Positions 7,319 to 17,023 are shown, numbered from the stretch's first letter. The stretch is DNA of 64,000 bases from Acetobacteraceae bacterium (GCA_004843165.1 CP039459.1:933501-997500), one strand, 5' to 3'. Notes: generated from the letters alone by a model not told the origin. Made by a program: numbers and translations.

Positions 7319-8365
7319 ATGCGTTTCTATAATATTGAAATTTTCAAACCGGGAAAGGATATTTCCTCCAATGATTTCATTTACCATTTTTCGACCCATC
7401 AAGGGCCTAACAACGTACCGACAGCTAATCCTTTTTCCGGCGTTGTTAATCCTGCTTATTTACGCCTGGATTTTGAATACACGCTGACAAATAATGCGAT
7501 CATTCCAAGAATGCATATTATGCTTTATGGGCAAGATCCAAATACATTTTCACAGACTAATAATTTAAATAATGGATATGTCAAACTGAGCGGCGGCGTT
7601 GTGGGGGTTTCCGTTAATCAGAATTTTTCCATTGGTGAGATTTTTAGCGGTAAAATCACGCAGTCTACTGCACAGACTATCCTTGAGCAACGTGATGGAA
7701 AGACGCAGGCCGTTTCTTGTTTAGAGCTTTTTTGTGAACCTAAAAGCATGGATTTCTCTCCAGCACCCCGCTTTTTCAAATGTGAAGCAAATGACCTACT
7801 TTCCAACAGTATTAAGACCTCTCTGAAAGGCTATGATGTCGATGTCAGTGGCTTAAAAGACTTAAAATGTCGGCAATATGAATATTTTCGTGCCAATACG
7901 ATGCCTGAATTTGTTGCGCAGCTTACACGTTCTGTTCAAAACTGGGGAAAAGATTGGCAAAAACAAAATATTAGCGCCCATTATAATGGCAATGGCTTAA
8001 TTTCCTTTACATCAGAAAAGATTTCTGCCGACACGCAGAATGTTAAAAAACTCACTTTTCAGGAGATTATCGGTCAGCCATACTATAACGGCCCGCCTAA
8101 AGATGACAAAGATGCGCAAAACTGGGAGGTCAGCGTTATAACGCCGCTTCGTTCCGATATTGCGATCGGTGATATTCTTCTTTTACCGAGTGCCTCTGAC
8201 GAAGGAAATCGCTACGGCATATTAAGCCCTTGTGGCAATCCTGAAGGAAACCAGTCTCTTTTTACCGGCAAATGGCAAGTCGTTATGATCCATTATTACG
8301 GACAGAGCCGAGAGCCAGAGGCCGAAAAATGGACGACAACTTTCGGTCTAAAGCGGTTTTCTTAA
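7319..8365 (+). CDS. Phage baseplate hub protein
   Basis: This 348-residue protein has an N-terminal part starting MRFYNIEIFKPG, a form common in the small hub proteins placed directly before the spike gene. A good ribosome binding site (aaagga) precedes it. In simple myophages this protein forms the central ring that holds the spike beneath the tube. No membrane segments or catalytic motif are seen. It resumes the tail operon after the cargo insertion, so its transcription must cross about 3.5 kb containing two opposing genes or start from a new promoter in the AT-rich 7160-7318 gap. Confidence 0.55.
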   Translation: MRFYNIEIFKPGKDISSNDFIYHFSTHQGPNNVPTANPFSGVVNPAYLRLDFEYTLTNNAIIPRMHIMLYGQDPNTFSQTNNLNNGYVKLSGGVVGVSVNQNFSIGEIFSGKITQSTAQTILEQRDGKTQAVSCLELFCEPKSMDFSPAPRFFKCEANDLLSNSIKTSLKGYDVDVSGLKDLKCRQYEYFRANTMPEFVAQLTRSVQNWGKDWQKQNISAHYNGNGLISFTSEKISADTQNVKKLTFQEIIGQPYYNGPPKDDKDAQNWEVSVITPLRSDIAIGDILLLPSASDEGNRYGILSPCGNPEGNQSLFTGKWQVVMIHYYGQSREPEAEKWTTTFGLKRFS

Positions 8366-8406
8366 ACTCTCCTAATCTTTTCCTCCCTTAAACCAATAGG
8401 TATTTT

Positions 8407-9153
8407 ATGGATAATGATTCTCTACAATATTTACTTACACAGCATAGTCGTGAGCAAGCGGCATTCATTACGGGGCTTCTTCCCCTAGCCTATCCTGCAC
8501 AAATTACGTCTGTTTTAAAAAACAATCTTCTTCAGGTTAAAGTCTGCCTCCAGCGGGATAAAGACACGCTTATGCCGCCCCTGAAAGTCTGCGTTGCGAG
8601 CAGTCGTTATCTGCGCTTGCCACTGCAGGAAGGCGACTGGGGAGTGCTTGTTCCTAGCAACTATTCTCTGCAATCGGCGATCGGGGCTGAGGGAGAAGTC
8701 CCAGACATTTCCGATAAAGCGCCCAATATGAGCGCTTTTATTTTTCTTCCCTTCAGCCGTTTGTCTAAAAACCAAAATGATCCCAATGATAAAATGGTCT
8801 GGCCGGATTGCGATCCTGATACGCTGATTTTATCGGGAGAGAAAAACGGGGTTTTGGTGCAAAATCTTTGGAATGGCGATGCCAGTCTTTCCCTAACAAA
8901 AGATCAAGCTTTCCTTTCTTTTAAAAAGGCTTCGGTTACGCTCAAAGAGGAAAGTTTAGAAGGTTCTTTCGGAAATGCCAGCGTTGCATTGGAAAAATCT
9001 TCTCTTTCCTTAAAATTCGGCTCTGCGGAAATCACGCTCAAAGATGGCGAGATCAATCTTAAAGGACAGCTCTCCATCAATGGTCAGCCTTATCTTTCCC
9101 ATACGCACAGTGATGGCAATATGGGGAAACCGACAGGCCCTGTCATCGCATAG
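8407..9153 (+). CDS. Baseplate spike (membrane-puncturing) protein, gpV/Gp138 type
   Basis: This 248-residue protein has an N-terminal OB-like part (YPAQITSVLKNNLLQVKVCL), then a repetitive beta-helical stem in which short strands alternate (SVTLKEESLEGSFGNASVAL). It ends in the apex motif SHTHSDGNMGKPTGPVIA. The HxH pair at about residues 232 and 234 is the known iron-binding apex of phage spikes, with three chains placing six histidines around one metal ion. The protein tips the tail tube and pierces the outer membrane. The stop is followed by a terminator-like hairpin at 9194-9216. Confidence 0.8.
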   Translation: MDNDSLQYLLTQHSREQAAFITGLLPLAYPAQITSVLKNNLLQVKVCLQRDKDTLMPPLKVCVASSRYLRLPLQEGDWGVLVPSNYSLQSAIGAEGEVPDISDKAPNMSAFIFLPFSRLSKNQNDPNDKMVWPDCDPDTLILSGEKNGVLVQNLWNGDASLSLTKDQAFLSFKKASVTLKEESLEGSFGNASVALEKSSLSLKFGSAEITLKDGEINLKGQLSINGQPYLSHTHSDGNMGKPTGPVIA

Positions 9154-9193
9154 TCTTTACTTGATAACTATTTTTATTTTCTTTCTTTTACTT

Positions 9194-9216
9194 CCTGCTT
9201 TTTAGCGGGTTTTTTT
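9194..9216 (+). terminator. Intrinsic terminator-like hairpin within the tail operon
   Basis: A six-pair stem cctgct/agcggg (one G-T pair) with a four-base loop is followed by seven Ts. It lies between the spike and baseplate J genes, so it may reduce fibre-gene expression unless transcription is antiterminated. Confidence 0.6.
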
Positions 9217-9247
9217 ATGTATCTTTCTTTTTACTTTGGAGTTTCTT

Positions 9248-10489
9248 ATGGCACAAAATATTTCTACTTCTCTTGAGCCTGCTTTTACCGCCGTCATTGC
9301 GGATAGCGGTATCCATACTACCGACCCGACAATCTTACGTCAAAATCTTGTTAATCTGGCTGAAAAACTCGCCCCCGGTGTTGCCACCGATCTGCCGGGC
9401 ACTTTGGTCGAAGATATGGCCAGTACTTCTGTCGGAGCACTGGCACAAATGGATGCGGCCAAAGTTGAAATGTTTGGCAGTTTTTCACCGCTTACAATGA
9501 ATTCCCAGTTTTTAAATGTTTACGGGGCGCAGATGGGAATTACACGGGGCACGGAAAGCAATGCCTCTGCCTATCTCACGATTAAGGGGACTTCGGGGAC
9601 GTATATTGCGACCGGATTTCAATTTTCAGACGGACAGAATATTTATGCCACGACTGCGCCAACGGCCATTCCGGAAAGCGGTGTTTCAAACAATGTCTAT
9701 GTTTCCGCGATTGAATTTTTTGAAACGCCGCCGGCAGCAAACAGCATTACGCAAGTGAACACGTCCCTCCCAACCGGCGGAATTACTTCTGTCACCAACC
9801 CGACAGCCGGAACGCCCGGAATTTCTGCGGAAACGGATGCCTCTTACCGTTTGCGGATTTGGCAGGCTTTACAGGCGCAACCGCAAGGGAGTCCAACCTG
9901 TGTCAAGAATATGATCGGCAATATTCAAGGCGTTGTAAAGCGAACGATTGCCTGTGCGGTTGATCCGAACGGTTATCGTATTTTGGTAGATGGCGGTGAT
10001 CCTTCACAGATTGCGGCGGCGATTTACGCCTCTATTTTTGATATTTCCCGCCTTTTAGGCTCTGCTGGCAATGGCAAGCTTGGCACAAATGTCACGGCCA
10101 GTGTCGTTGATGGTCAGGATCAATATAATATCCAATATGTCCGTCCTGCCCAGCAGAAGGTCACGGTAAATATCACCTGGGGAATTACCCTTATCAATGC
10201 GGTTGATCCGAACAAGCTGGCCCAGCTTGCCGCCCCGCCTGTGTCGGACTATATCAACTCGCTTTATGCCGGTCAGCCGATTTCCCTTGCCGGAGTTAAG
10301 CAGGCTTTTTTAAGTGCTTTTGAGCAAATTTCGGATGTTTCACAGTTAAGCGTTTATGCGGCAAAAATCTTTATTGACGGTGTTGAGCAGCCCACACCGC
10401 AAGGGGATGAGCTGGTTTACGGCGACAGCGAGGCTTATTTTGTCACAAGTCCCGACAATATCTCCATTGAGGATGCCGGTTATGTCTGA
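9248..10489 (+). CDS. Baseplate J family protein (gp47/gpJ type)
   Basis: This 413-residue wedge protein joins the hub to the peripheral baseplate. Typical features are the early PGTLVEDMASTSVGALAQMD helix and the central segment AGTPGISAETDASYRLRIW, followed by the QPQGSPTCVKNMIGNIQGV region. The ATG at 9248 is chosen over one at 9236 because ggag stands six bases before it. Its last eight bases overlap the next gene, indicating translational coupling. Confidence 0.8.
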   Translation: MAQNISTSLEPAFTAVIADSGIHTTDPTILRQNLVNLAEKLAPGVATDLPGTLVEDMASTSVGALAQMDAAKVEMFGSFSPLTMNSQFLNVYGAQMGITRGTESNASAYLTIKGTSGTYIATGFQFSDGQNIYATTAPTAIPESGVSNNVYVSAIEFFETPPAANSITQVNTSLPTGGITSVTNPTAGTPGISAETDASYRLRIWQALQAQPQGSPTCVKNMIGNIQGVVKRTIACAVDPNGYRILVDGGDPSQIAAAIYASIFDISRLLGSAGNGKLGTNVTASVVDGQDQYNIQYVRPAQQKVTVNITWGITLINAVDPNKLAQLAAPPVSDYINSLYAGQPISLAGVKQAFLSAFEQISDVSQLSVYAAKIFIDGVEQPTPQGDELVYGDSEAYFVTSPDNISIEDAGYV

Positions 10490-11258
10490 GATTTCTTTTA
10501 CCCTTCCAGCTGGAAATGCCGGTTTTGCCGGTCAGGGGCAGGCTGCAACGCGCTTTCGTTATCTCAATTTTTATGATGATCGGGGCAATGTTCTCTTAAG
10601 TCAGAAAATCGGCATTCCACCCGGCAAGAATAAGCTTCAAACGCTTTCGATGGCGTGGCGCATTCTCAAAGCCTATGTTTATCAGCAATATAGCGATGAT
10701 TCTGATATTATGGCTTTATTTGAATCTTACAATCAAATCGCGCAGGATTATTTAAAGACATTTATCTCTCACTGTCCGGCGATTTATATTGATGATTTCT
10801 GGAGTGCTGGCGAATTGACTTATCTCGCATGGTTTTTATGGGGTCAGCGACGCTGGTATTCGGATTATGCATCTTCGATTGATTTAGAGGGGGCGATTGA
10901 CGAGCTTGCGATTGACGAAGTGGCCGCAGGCGGTTCCGTACCGACACCACGACAAAAGCTTCTCATCAATGATGATACGTTCCGCCGCATTATGACATGG
11001 AATTTATACCGTGGCGATGGCCCGCAATTCAGTATTCCGTGGCTCAAAAAGCGCATTAAGCGCTGGATGATTGGGGTGAATGGTTATGCCCCACTTTTTG
11101 GAGATGCCAATGAGGTCAGTGTTCATGTTTCGGAAAAGATCGTCAATATTTCTGTTGTCACCAGCGACACAACATTGCTTTTATCCCTTCAGGCGGCGCT
11201 CTATTCCGGTGCGCTCAATGTTCCTGTCGGGTTTACCTTTAACTTTAAGGAAATTTAA
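10482..11258 (+). CDS. Putative baseplate wedge protein (gpI-like position)
   Basis: This 258-residue protein starts inside the end of the baseplate J gene (ATG at 10482, J stop at 10487-10489). Position after J and before the fibres corresponds to gpI/gp48-type wedge proteins that carry tail fibres. It contains aromatic-rich helices (YLAWFLWGQRRWYSDYASS) and ends in a beta segment (VGFTFNFKEI). No further family motif is visible. A longer reading from an upstream ATG at 10356 would overlap J by 134 bases and is unlikely. Confidence 0.6.
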   Translation: MSEISFTLPAGNAGFAGQGQAATRFRYLNFYDDRGNVLLSQKIGIPPGKNKLQTLSMAWRILKAYVYQQYSDDSDIMALFESYNQIAQDYLKTFISHCPAIYIDDFWSAGELTYLAWFLWGQRRWYSDYASSIDLEGAIDELAIDEVAAGGSVPTPRQKLLINDDTFRRIMTWNLYRGDGPQFSIPWLKKRIKRWMIGVNGYAPLFGDANEVSVHVSEKIVNISVVTSDTTLLLSLQAALYSGALNVPVGFTFNFKEI

Positions 11259-11288
11259 AATATTTTTTAAAATTTCTTTCATAAATAT

Positions 11289-11318
11289 TTGACAGGCGTA
11301 CATGCCAATCTGTATCCA
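11289..11318 (+). promoter_or_regulatory. Candidate sigma-70 promoter before the fibre genes
   Basis: A perfect ttgaca (11289-11294) is followed after 18 bases by tatcca (11313-11318). The spacer holds the inverted repeat ggcgtacatgcc, which could bind a regulator. It lies in the gap between the wedge gene and two successive terminators. Confidence 0.4.
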
Positions 11319-11368
11319 TAAATAAAATATGATAGATTTATGCACTTTTTAAAAGTGTTCCTTATGCG

Positions 11369-11400
11369 CCTCGTTCGGTTTTCACCCAACGGGGTTTTTT
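11369..11400 (+). terminator. Intrinsic terminator upstream of the tail fibre gene
   Basis: Stem cctcgtt/aacgggg (one G-T pair), 12-base loop, then six Ts. Together with the candidate promoter at 11289 it would define a transcript of about 75 bases. Confidence 0.6.
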
Positions 11401-11463
11401 ATTGTCTAAATGTTTTTATCCGATTGTTTTCGGTACGGCATTTATACTTCCTTTTTTAATTTC

Positions 11464-11500
11464 ACCCCGCCTTTTTCTAAATTGGCGGGGTTTTTCTTTT
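11464..11500 (+). terminator. Second intrinsic terminator upstream of the tail fibre gene
   Basis: Perfect eight-pair stem accccgcc/ggcggggt with a 12-base loop, then tttttctttt. It ends 37 bases before the fibre start codon. Two terminators in a row before a late structural gene suggest controlled read-through. Confidence 0.7.
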
Positions 11501-11536
11501 TACGGGTTCTTCTTACCCTATTTCATGGAAAATTTT

Positions 11537-12565
11537 ATGTTTTTAGTTTCAGATCGTGCCAAAGCAAGTTTGGCCGCCAATATTACGCCAACAGACACAC
11601 AAATACAGCTTGCTAGCGGAACAGGTTCTAAATTTCCCATTCCGCAAGGAAGTCCTGCCGATAATGGTGAAAGTGGTTTTTTTGCACTCACGCTTGTTTC
11701 TGCCGGCAGCGGCGTTTATGAAATCTGCCACTGCACCCATCGGGATCAAGATATTCTCACTGTTGAGAGAGGATGTGAAGGTACAATCCCCAGAGCTTTT
11801 ATTACAGGCGATCCAGCCAGTTTAAATGATACGGCTGCCCGCATCCGAGGCGCCTCGCAATATGGATATTTAGGCGTTTTTAGCCCTTGGGCAATCAGCA
11901 ATAACGCTATTCCGGGTTATGCCGCCGGTGCGCTTTTAGTCGATTCAAGCGGCCTATTTTTCTGGCAAAATTTGAAAGACCAGAATAATGCCGCTCCAGG
12001 GTCAGATGACAGTTGGCTCAAGGTGGATTTTCAGCATATTCTCAAATCTATCCAAGGTGGTAGCTATCCGATTGGCGCAAGCCTCATCTGGAACGGCGTG
12101 GATAATCCCACCCAAGGCACTTGGCTTGAAGAGGATGGCAGTCAATATGACACAACGCAATATCCGCTTCTATACAATGTTTTAAAATCCGATCATCTGC
12201 CCAATTCTAGCGGCCGATTTATCCGCTGTTCAAACAATAAAGGCGGGCAAATCAATCCGGATAATACATCGCTTAATAGCGTGCAGACCTCTGCTGTCAA
12301 TGCACAAGATAACGTCACAATCAATATTCCGGATAGTGGTTTTTGGGCCTTTACAGGTGGCGCTGAAATTACTCCACAAAGTCCCTATGGGTGTTTCCAA
12401 GAAGTTTCCAGCTTCTGGGATGGAAAGTTTGGAACACACAAACCTCATCCTGGAAAAATGTCTAAAATCAACATGAATTTGTCCGGATTTAAGGTCTCAA
12501 TTTCCAGCGGGAACGAAACCCGTCCCTCCGCAATCACAAAACGCTTTTTAATTAGGGCAGCTTAA
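11537..12565 (+). CDS. Tail fibre protein with baseplate-attachment N-terminus and collar-like domain
   Basis: This 342-residue protein begins FLVSDRAKASLAANITPTDT, a form typical of the first fibre or baseplate-proximal protein in myophages. A segment IGASLIWNGVDNPTQGTWLE follows, with DGSQYDTTQYPLLYNVL and SSGRFIRCSNN, matching the phage collar domain that links fibre shaft and tip. ATG 11537 is preferred because gga lies at suitable distance; an ATG at 11525 would add four residues. It probably anchors the distal fibre proteins coded next. Confidence 0.65.
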   Translation: MFLVSDRAKASLAANITPTDTQIQLASGTGSKFPIPQGSPADNGESGFFALTLVSAGSGVYEICHCTHRDQDILTVERGCEGTIPRAFITGDPASLNDTAARIRGASQYGYLGVFSPWAISNNAIPGYAAGALLVDSSGLFFWQNLKDQNNAAPGSDDSWLKVDFQHILKSIQGGSYPIGASLIWNGVDNPTQGTWLEEDGSQYDTTQYPLLYNVLKSDHLPNSSGRFIRCSNNKGGQINPDNTSLNSVQTSAVNAQDNVTINIPDSGFWAFTGGAEITPQSPYGCFQEVSSFWDGKFGTHKPHPGKMSKINMNLSGFKVSISSGNETRPSAITKRFLIRAA

Positions 12566-12566
12566 T

Positions 12567-13172
12567 ATGACAAACACAATTTTAAACTATTATGTCAAAC
12601 AATCAGATGGAACTTGGCTTTTAAATGCAGGCCTTGTTGGAAAAAACGGTTCACGGGGAACAGATACCACCGTCGCAAACACCGCCCCAACAGATCCAAT
12701 AATAGGCGATAACTGGATTGATGACGCAGGCGAAATCTGGACATGGGATGGAACGCAATGGGCCGACACGAATATTAACCTAACGGGTGCCGGAGGCCCT
12801 CCAGGCGCACAGGGGGTGAACGGCACAAATGGCGCAAATGGTAAAGACGGCGCTAGTTTTACAGGTCTTGGCATTGCCTTTGATCCGCCCTCCAATCCGC
12901 CGGATGGTTCACAAGTCAAAATCATTTTGACACCGCAAATTGACGGTAATAATCAAAATCCCGTCACAGGTATTTTGGCCGCCGGTGTCAAAGGGGAAAA
13001 AGGGGACACAGGCGCAGCCGGTGCCAGCCTTTCTAAAATCACCCTTACGGAAACGCCAATTGTTCCCGGACAAAGCGCAACGATTTCTCTTAAGCAATTT
13101 GACCAGAACGGCAATCCAATGCCCGGCGCTGCCTTTAAAACAAGTGTTGGAAAGGATGCAGAAAATGAATAA
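12567..13172 (+). CDS. Collagen-like tail fibre segment protein
   Basis: The product has 201 residues. After an N-terminal part containing GEIWTWDGTQWADTN come Gly-X-Y stretches (GGPPGAQGVNGTNGANGKDG and GVKGEKGDTGAAG) that should form a collagen-type triple helix, a common fibre-shaft element in phages. It begins one base after the previous stop and overlaps the next gene by eight bases. It may form a separate subunit in the fibre. It lacks an enzyme motif and a recognisable receptor-binding tip. Confidence 0.6.
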   Translation: MTNTILNYYVKQSDGTWLLNAGLVGKNGSRGTDTTVANTAPTDPIIGDNWIDDAGEIWTWDGTQWADTNINLTGAGGPPGAQGVNGTNGANGKDGASFTGLGIAFDPPSNPPDGSQVKIILTPQIDGNNQNPVTGILAAGVKGEKGDTGAAGASLSKITLTETPIVPGQSATISLKQFDQNGNPMPGAAFKTSVGKDAENE

Positions 13173-14280
13173 TCCAATCTTAATTTTAGGGACCGGTACG
13201 CCTGATAAAAGCGCCTCTGACTTAACCGCTGCGCCTGCTGGAAGTGTGTATATCGACAATGAAAATCTTTCCAATGGCAGCGGCGCAAATCCTCCTTCCC
13301 TGAATAGATTTCCGGTATGGGACGGAAAAAACTTAATTCCGCAAAATCAAACTTATATTTATTATGGCGGTCAAGTCAGCAATAAAGTGCTGATTCAAGG
13401 CACTTTATTAATGTTTGGCGAAACAGAAATAACCTCTGCCGGAAATATTCAATCACAAACAGGGTCCGTTATTATAAATTATGGCCGTATCACCATTGAT
13501 AGCGCTGTAAAAAATTCCAACAATGCAGTTATAGGCGGATTATTGGAAACAAACGGTACGCTGAAGAACAATGGATACATGAATGTAAAAGGTGCTTTAT
13601 TCATTGACGGTGGCGCCACCTTCTATAATCAGAGCGATTTAGAGCTGAACGATCAAGGGGATCTTGAAGTCGTTGGACTCATGATTTCAACCGGCTTTAT
13701 CAATCTCTACGGCACAAGTGCGATAAAAGGGCAAACATATTCAAAATTTATTACCTATGGAAATATAAATTTGAATTATGCATCAAGCATAGAACTTTCT
13801 TCTCAAGCTGAAATTGCAAGCACGATTTCAATTGCGGATAACTGCAACTTAAAGTTTGATCCCCCAGCAAATGTCACACTTTCCAGTGCCGGAAGCATCC
13901 AATGCAATGGAAATCTTGCATGCGCCGGAAGTTTAAAAAATTACGGACTTATTAACATCTGGGGTGGACATAAATTCACCTGTCTCGCCGGCTCATTATT
14001 TCATAATTTAGGAGAATTGGAAATTTCCGCCTCTGCAAATTTTGAAGGGGACGGCAAGTTTTTAAACGATAACATCATCAACATTAACGGCGCGATGGTT
14101 TTTGACGGTGATGTAAAGGCAATATTCGGCATTAATTCCATTATTACAATTGCCGTTTTCAACACCAATTTTACAAATAACGGCTCTATCACAAACTGGG
14201 GTAAAATTGACGGAATCATCATTGGTTCCGGTAGCGTAAAAAATCTGTTGCCCCAAATAAGCACTTTGTCAGATCCATGA
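13165..14280 (+). CDS. Tail fibre or spike protein with shared N-terminal adaptor and beta-helix body
   Basis: This 371-residue protein begins MNNPILILGTGTPDKSASDL, the same adaptor module found at 14372, 16305 and 17663. The remaining 300 residues are a regular series of short N/G-rich strands (LKNNGYMNVKGALFIDGG, FHNLGELEISASANFEGDG), as in a parallel beta-helix. Start 13165 is chosen because aagga precedes it and because upstream in-frame sequence overlaps the collagen-like gene. It probably assembles as a trimer and binds the host surface. Confidence 0.6.
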   Translation: MNNPILILGTGTPDKSASDLTAAPAGSVYIDNENLSNGSGANPPSLNRFPVWDGKNLIPQNQTYIYYGGQVSNKVLIQGTLLMFGETEITSAGNIQSQTGSVIINYGRITIDSAVKNSNNAVIGGLLETNGTLKNNGYMNVKGALFIDGGATFYNQSDLELNDQGDLEVVGLMISTGFINLYGTSAIKGQTYSKFITYGNINLNYASSIELSSQAEIASTISIADNCNLKFDPPANVTLSSAGSIQCNGNLACAGSLKNYGLINIWGGHKFTCLAGSLFHNLGELEISASANFEGDGKFLNDNIININGAMVFDGDVKAIFGINSIITIAVFNTNFTNNGSITNWGKIDGIIIGSGSVKNLLPQISTLSDP

Positions 14281-14371
14281 CGGCTTAATAGGCCATATCC
14301 AAAAATAAGGGCGCTAAATCAAATGCCATTTTTACCGCTAATTTAAAAAAGTATCAGAAAGGATACACATC

Positions 14372-16186
14372 ATGACCCACTCTCCAGGTCTTTTTCAATC
14401 AGACCCACCCGACAAGGCGGTTTTGCCTCTTTTGATTTTAGGAAACGGTGCGCCTGATGCAAGTATGGCTGGTCTAACATCCGCACCTGTCGGAAGCGTT
14501 TATCTTGATGGCGCAAATCTCCCATCCGGCAGTGAAAACAGTCCTTCACTCAAGTGGGGTGCCTCCCTAAGAGGGGATGCCACCAATATTAGCACCGTTA
14601 TCGGCGGCGTATCTTTTTCTTCTATTATCTCTGAAAATGGAACGCCGGAAACACAAATACAAGGAATATTCGATAACACAATCGCCGACTATACAAAGCC
14701 TAAGCCTTCTGATTGGCCATTAGGTTCTGTTTATCCCCCTTCTGATACATGGCAAGGGGCATATTTTGGGAACATTCCTTCTTTCCAACCTTCAAATCCG
14801 GGTGCAAATGCTTGCTTCATTCTTGTCGTCAATCAAAGTATGCAAGGTAACGGTCAAGAAACAGGGCTGGCAAAAATCTCTATTCGGAAATGCGATCCTT
14901 CTTTAATGAGCGGCGATGATGCTGCTCAAAAAAGAGGCTTAGAAACCTCCCAAAATTTAGGCTATTTACCGAATAGCTATTCCGTTCAAGAATTTGAAAT
15001 TGATAATTACGATGAAAAAGGTAATCTCATCCCTGCCTCTCCCGATGTTCGTGGATATAGTGCTATCTTTAAAAACAGAGCGTACCCTGGCGGAATTGCT
15101 ATGCGTCTGCCTACAAATAGCATCGGAGGATTTCTGGATGGCTCTCAAGCAAAACTCCCTTCAAAAGCTGGTGCTGAAGATGGCACTGCTGGCTGGGCAC
15201 TACCAGAATTTATCCGTTTAAACTTAGATAAAAATGGCAATTTGACGCAAGCACAGATCAGTCTGAATCGTTCGCTAACAGGAAATCCAGATTCATATCC
15301 ATTGAATTGGTTTAACCTAGGAACGCTTTCTTCTGCACCTTTTAATGGGCAGAATGGCGTGCCCGTTACCAATATCTCCAATATCGGTTGGAAAGCACAG
15401 CCAGATGCAGGACGTGATTTTGTAAGTGGTAATGCAGGTGGATTCCCTGGGTTTGTCGCCTCGACAGCTTCTGGCAATGTCCAAGTCATGGATTCTCGTG
15501 TTGCTGTTGCAGGTTATTGGGGCGATCCTAATGGTCGGAAAGTTTGGGCCATGGCAATGGCAGGCGGCGGCACAGGATTAGGCCCATTTCATTTCTTAAA
15601 TCTGAGAGCTTCTAATAAAGCAGGGGATTTAGAAAATGGAAGCGACACCTCTTTCTATAAAGTGCCAACGCTGGACGCTTCGAATTCAAGCAACCTCCCT
15701 GTTGGCGTAAATTATCTTTATTCCGGTGACAATCAGGCAGAAACAAATTTAAAAAGCCCGCTCTATAAAACCGGCGTGCAGCTTGGCAGAGGAAGTAGCG
15801 CTTATGTTGATTACATTGCCTCCTATAGCATTGAACCGCCCAATAGTACTGCCAATATTTCAAAAGAGCTGGAGCATCAGTTTCTTATTCGAAGTTCTAC
15901 AGGCGCAACACCTTTCACGCCCCACAGTTTGGTTTTTACATCCAGCGGCAAATTACTCATTGATACAAAACAATTAAATGTATCTGCCGAAGAAAAGAGC
16001 AGGTTTCAAAAAATTGCATCTACTGGGAAATTCCCAACCTTTGTAAAAGCGTATCTTGATAAAAATCTCGTTTCCACGTCACAGGTTAATCTCACAGAAA
16101 CAGCCTCTCAACTTGATGCGTTACAGCAAAAATATGATGCGCTGGAAAAACGTTTAGCTGTCTTAGAGAAATCCGCAAAAAATTAA
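14372..16186 (+). CDS. Large tail fibre protein with shared adaptor and C-terminal coiled coil
   Basis: This 604-residue protein has the shared adaptor (LLILGNGAPDASMAGLTSAP) at about residues 20-40, a long beta-rich receptor-type body, and a C-terminal heptad stretch (ASQLDALQQKYDALEKRLAV) that should form a trimeric coiled coil. It is preceded by a strong ribosome binding site in the sequence cagaaaggatac, repeated before the gene at 16305. It is the largest fibre in the locus and a candidate host-range determinant. No endosialidase or lyase motif was recognised. Confidence 0.65.
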   Translation: MTHSPGLFQSDPPDKAVLPLLILGNGAPDASMAGLTSAPVGSVYLDGANLPSGSENSPSLKWGASLRGDATNISTVIGGVSFSSIISENGTPETQIQGIFDNTIADYTKPKPSDWPLGSVYPPSDTWQGAYFGNIPSFQPSNPGANACFILVVNQSMQGNGQETGLAKISIRKCDPSLMSGDDAAQKRGLETSQNLGYLPNSYSVQEFEIDNYDEKGNLIPASPDVRGYSAIFKNRAYPGGIAMRLPTNSIGGFLDGSQAKLPSKAGAEDGTAGWALPEFIRLNLDKNGNLTQAQISLNRSLTGNPDSYPLNWFNLGTLSSAPFNGQNGVPVTNISNIGWKAQPDAGRDFVSGNAGGFPGFVASTASGNVQVMDSRVAVAGYWGDPNGRKVWAMAMAGGGTGLGPFHFLNLRASNKAGDLENGSDTSFYKVPTLDASNSSNLPVGVNYLYSGDNQAETNLKSPLYKTGVQLGRGSSAYVDYIASYSIEPPNSTANISKELEHQFLIRSSTGATPFTPHSLVFTSSGKLLIDTKQLNVSAEEKSRFQKIASTGKFPTFVKAYLDKNLVSTSQVNLTETASQLDALQQKYDALEKRLAVLEKSAKN

Positions 16187-16304
16187 GAAAAATCATACCG
16201 AAAATCCTCTTAACTTTTCAAATATTTTTTAATCAAGACAACTTAACATCACAAATACAATTTTAAACATCACCTTTTAAACAAATATCAGAAAGGATAC
16301 GCGT

Positions 16305-16904
16305 ATGCCCCCCTCTCTCAATCTTTCCCAATCGGAGCCATCTGCAGGGGCGATTTTACCTCTTTTAATTTTAGGCAACGGTGCGCCGGATGAAAGTGCT
16401 TCTGACTTAAGTGCTGCTCCAGCAGGAAGTGTTTATCTTGACAGCACAAATCTCCCATCAAATGATAAAATTCCAGCGCTTTCTATTTTATCTTATTATG
16501 ATGATACACCGCCGAACGGTTGGTTTTTACTGGATGGCGGTGCTTTTGAAAAAGATAAATACCCTGTTCTTGCTCAAAAATTCCCGAATGGCTCCCTCCC
16601 CGATTTTAGAAACAGGGTTGCAAGAGGGGCAGGAAATCTCATCTCGCTTGGTGAAGTGCAAGAAGATGCTATCCAGAATATTACTGGCACTATGACCGGA
16701 ATATATTGTCAGCTTAACAATACTGGGACTGGGTGTTTTTCACAAATAAAAAGTGGTACAGGCTGGATCGATCTTCCCTATGGCAATAACGGAGCAGATA
16801 CAGACACCCCGCCATTTAAGTTTGATGCTTCTGGGAGTGTTCAAACGGCAGATGAAACACGGGTTAAATCTGTCGGGGTGAACTTCATTATTAATGCCGC
16901 ATAA
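16305..16904 (+). CDS. Tail fibre protein with phage collar domain (cassette 1)
   Basis: The product has 199 residues: the shared adaptor (LLILGNGAPDESASDLSAAP) and then a collar domain with PPNGWFLLDGGAFEKDKYPV, the LPDFRNRVARGAG signature and a C-terminal RVKSVGVNFIINAA. It is followed by a fibre-chaperone-like gene at 17024, and this pair is repeated at 17663-18947. The leader cagaaaggatac is shared with the 14372 gene. It probably forms an alternative fibre tip. Confidence 0.75.
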   Translation: MPPSLNLSQSEPSAGAILPLLILGNGAPDESASDLSAAPAGSVYLDSTNLPSNDKIPALSILSYYDDTPPNGWFLLDGGAFEKDKYPVLAQKFPNGSLPDFRNRVARGAGNLISLGEVQEDAIQNITGTMTGIYCQLNNTGTGCFSQIKSGTGWIDLPYGNNGADTDTPPFKFDASGSVQTADETRVKSVGVNFIINAA

Positions 16905-17023
16905 AGCGCAAATTTTCTTAAAATCTCAAACGATTGCAAAGCGCCTATACATAACTTGATCAGCGCTTTCTTCCAATACTCCCTTTTCTGGCCCTTTTTC
17001 GGGGCTTTTTTTATGGACAAATT

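Noticed and set aside
12590-13288. Long open frames on the minus strand opposite the collagen-like gene
   Set aside because: They are shadows of the G/P-rich coding strand, have no ribosome binding sites and do not resemble proteins.
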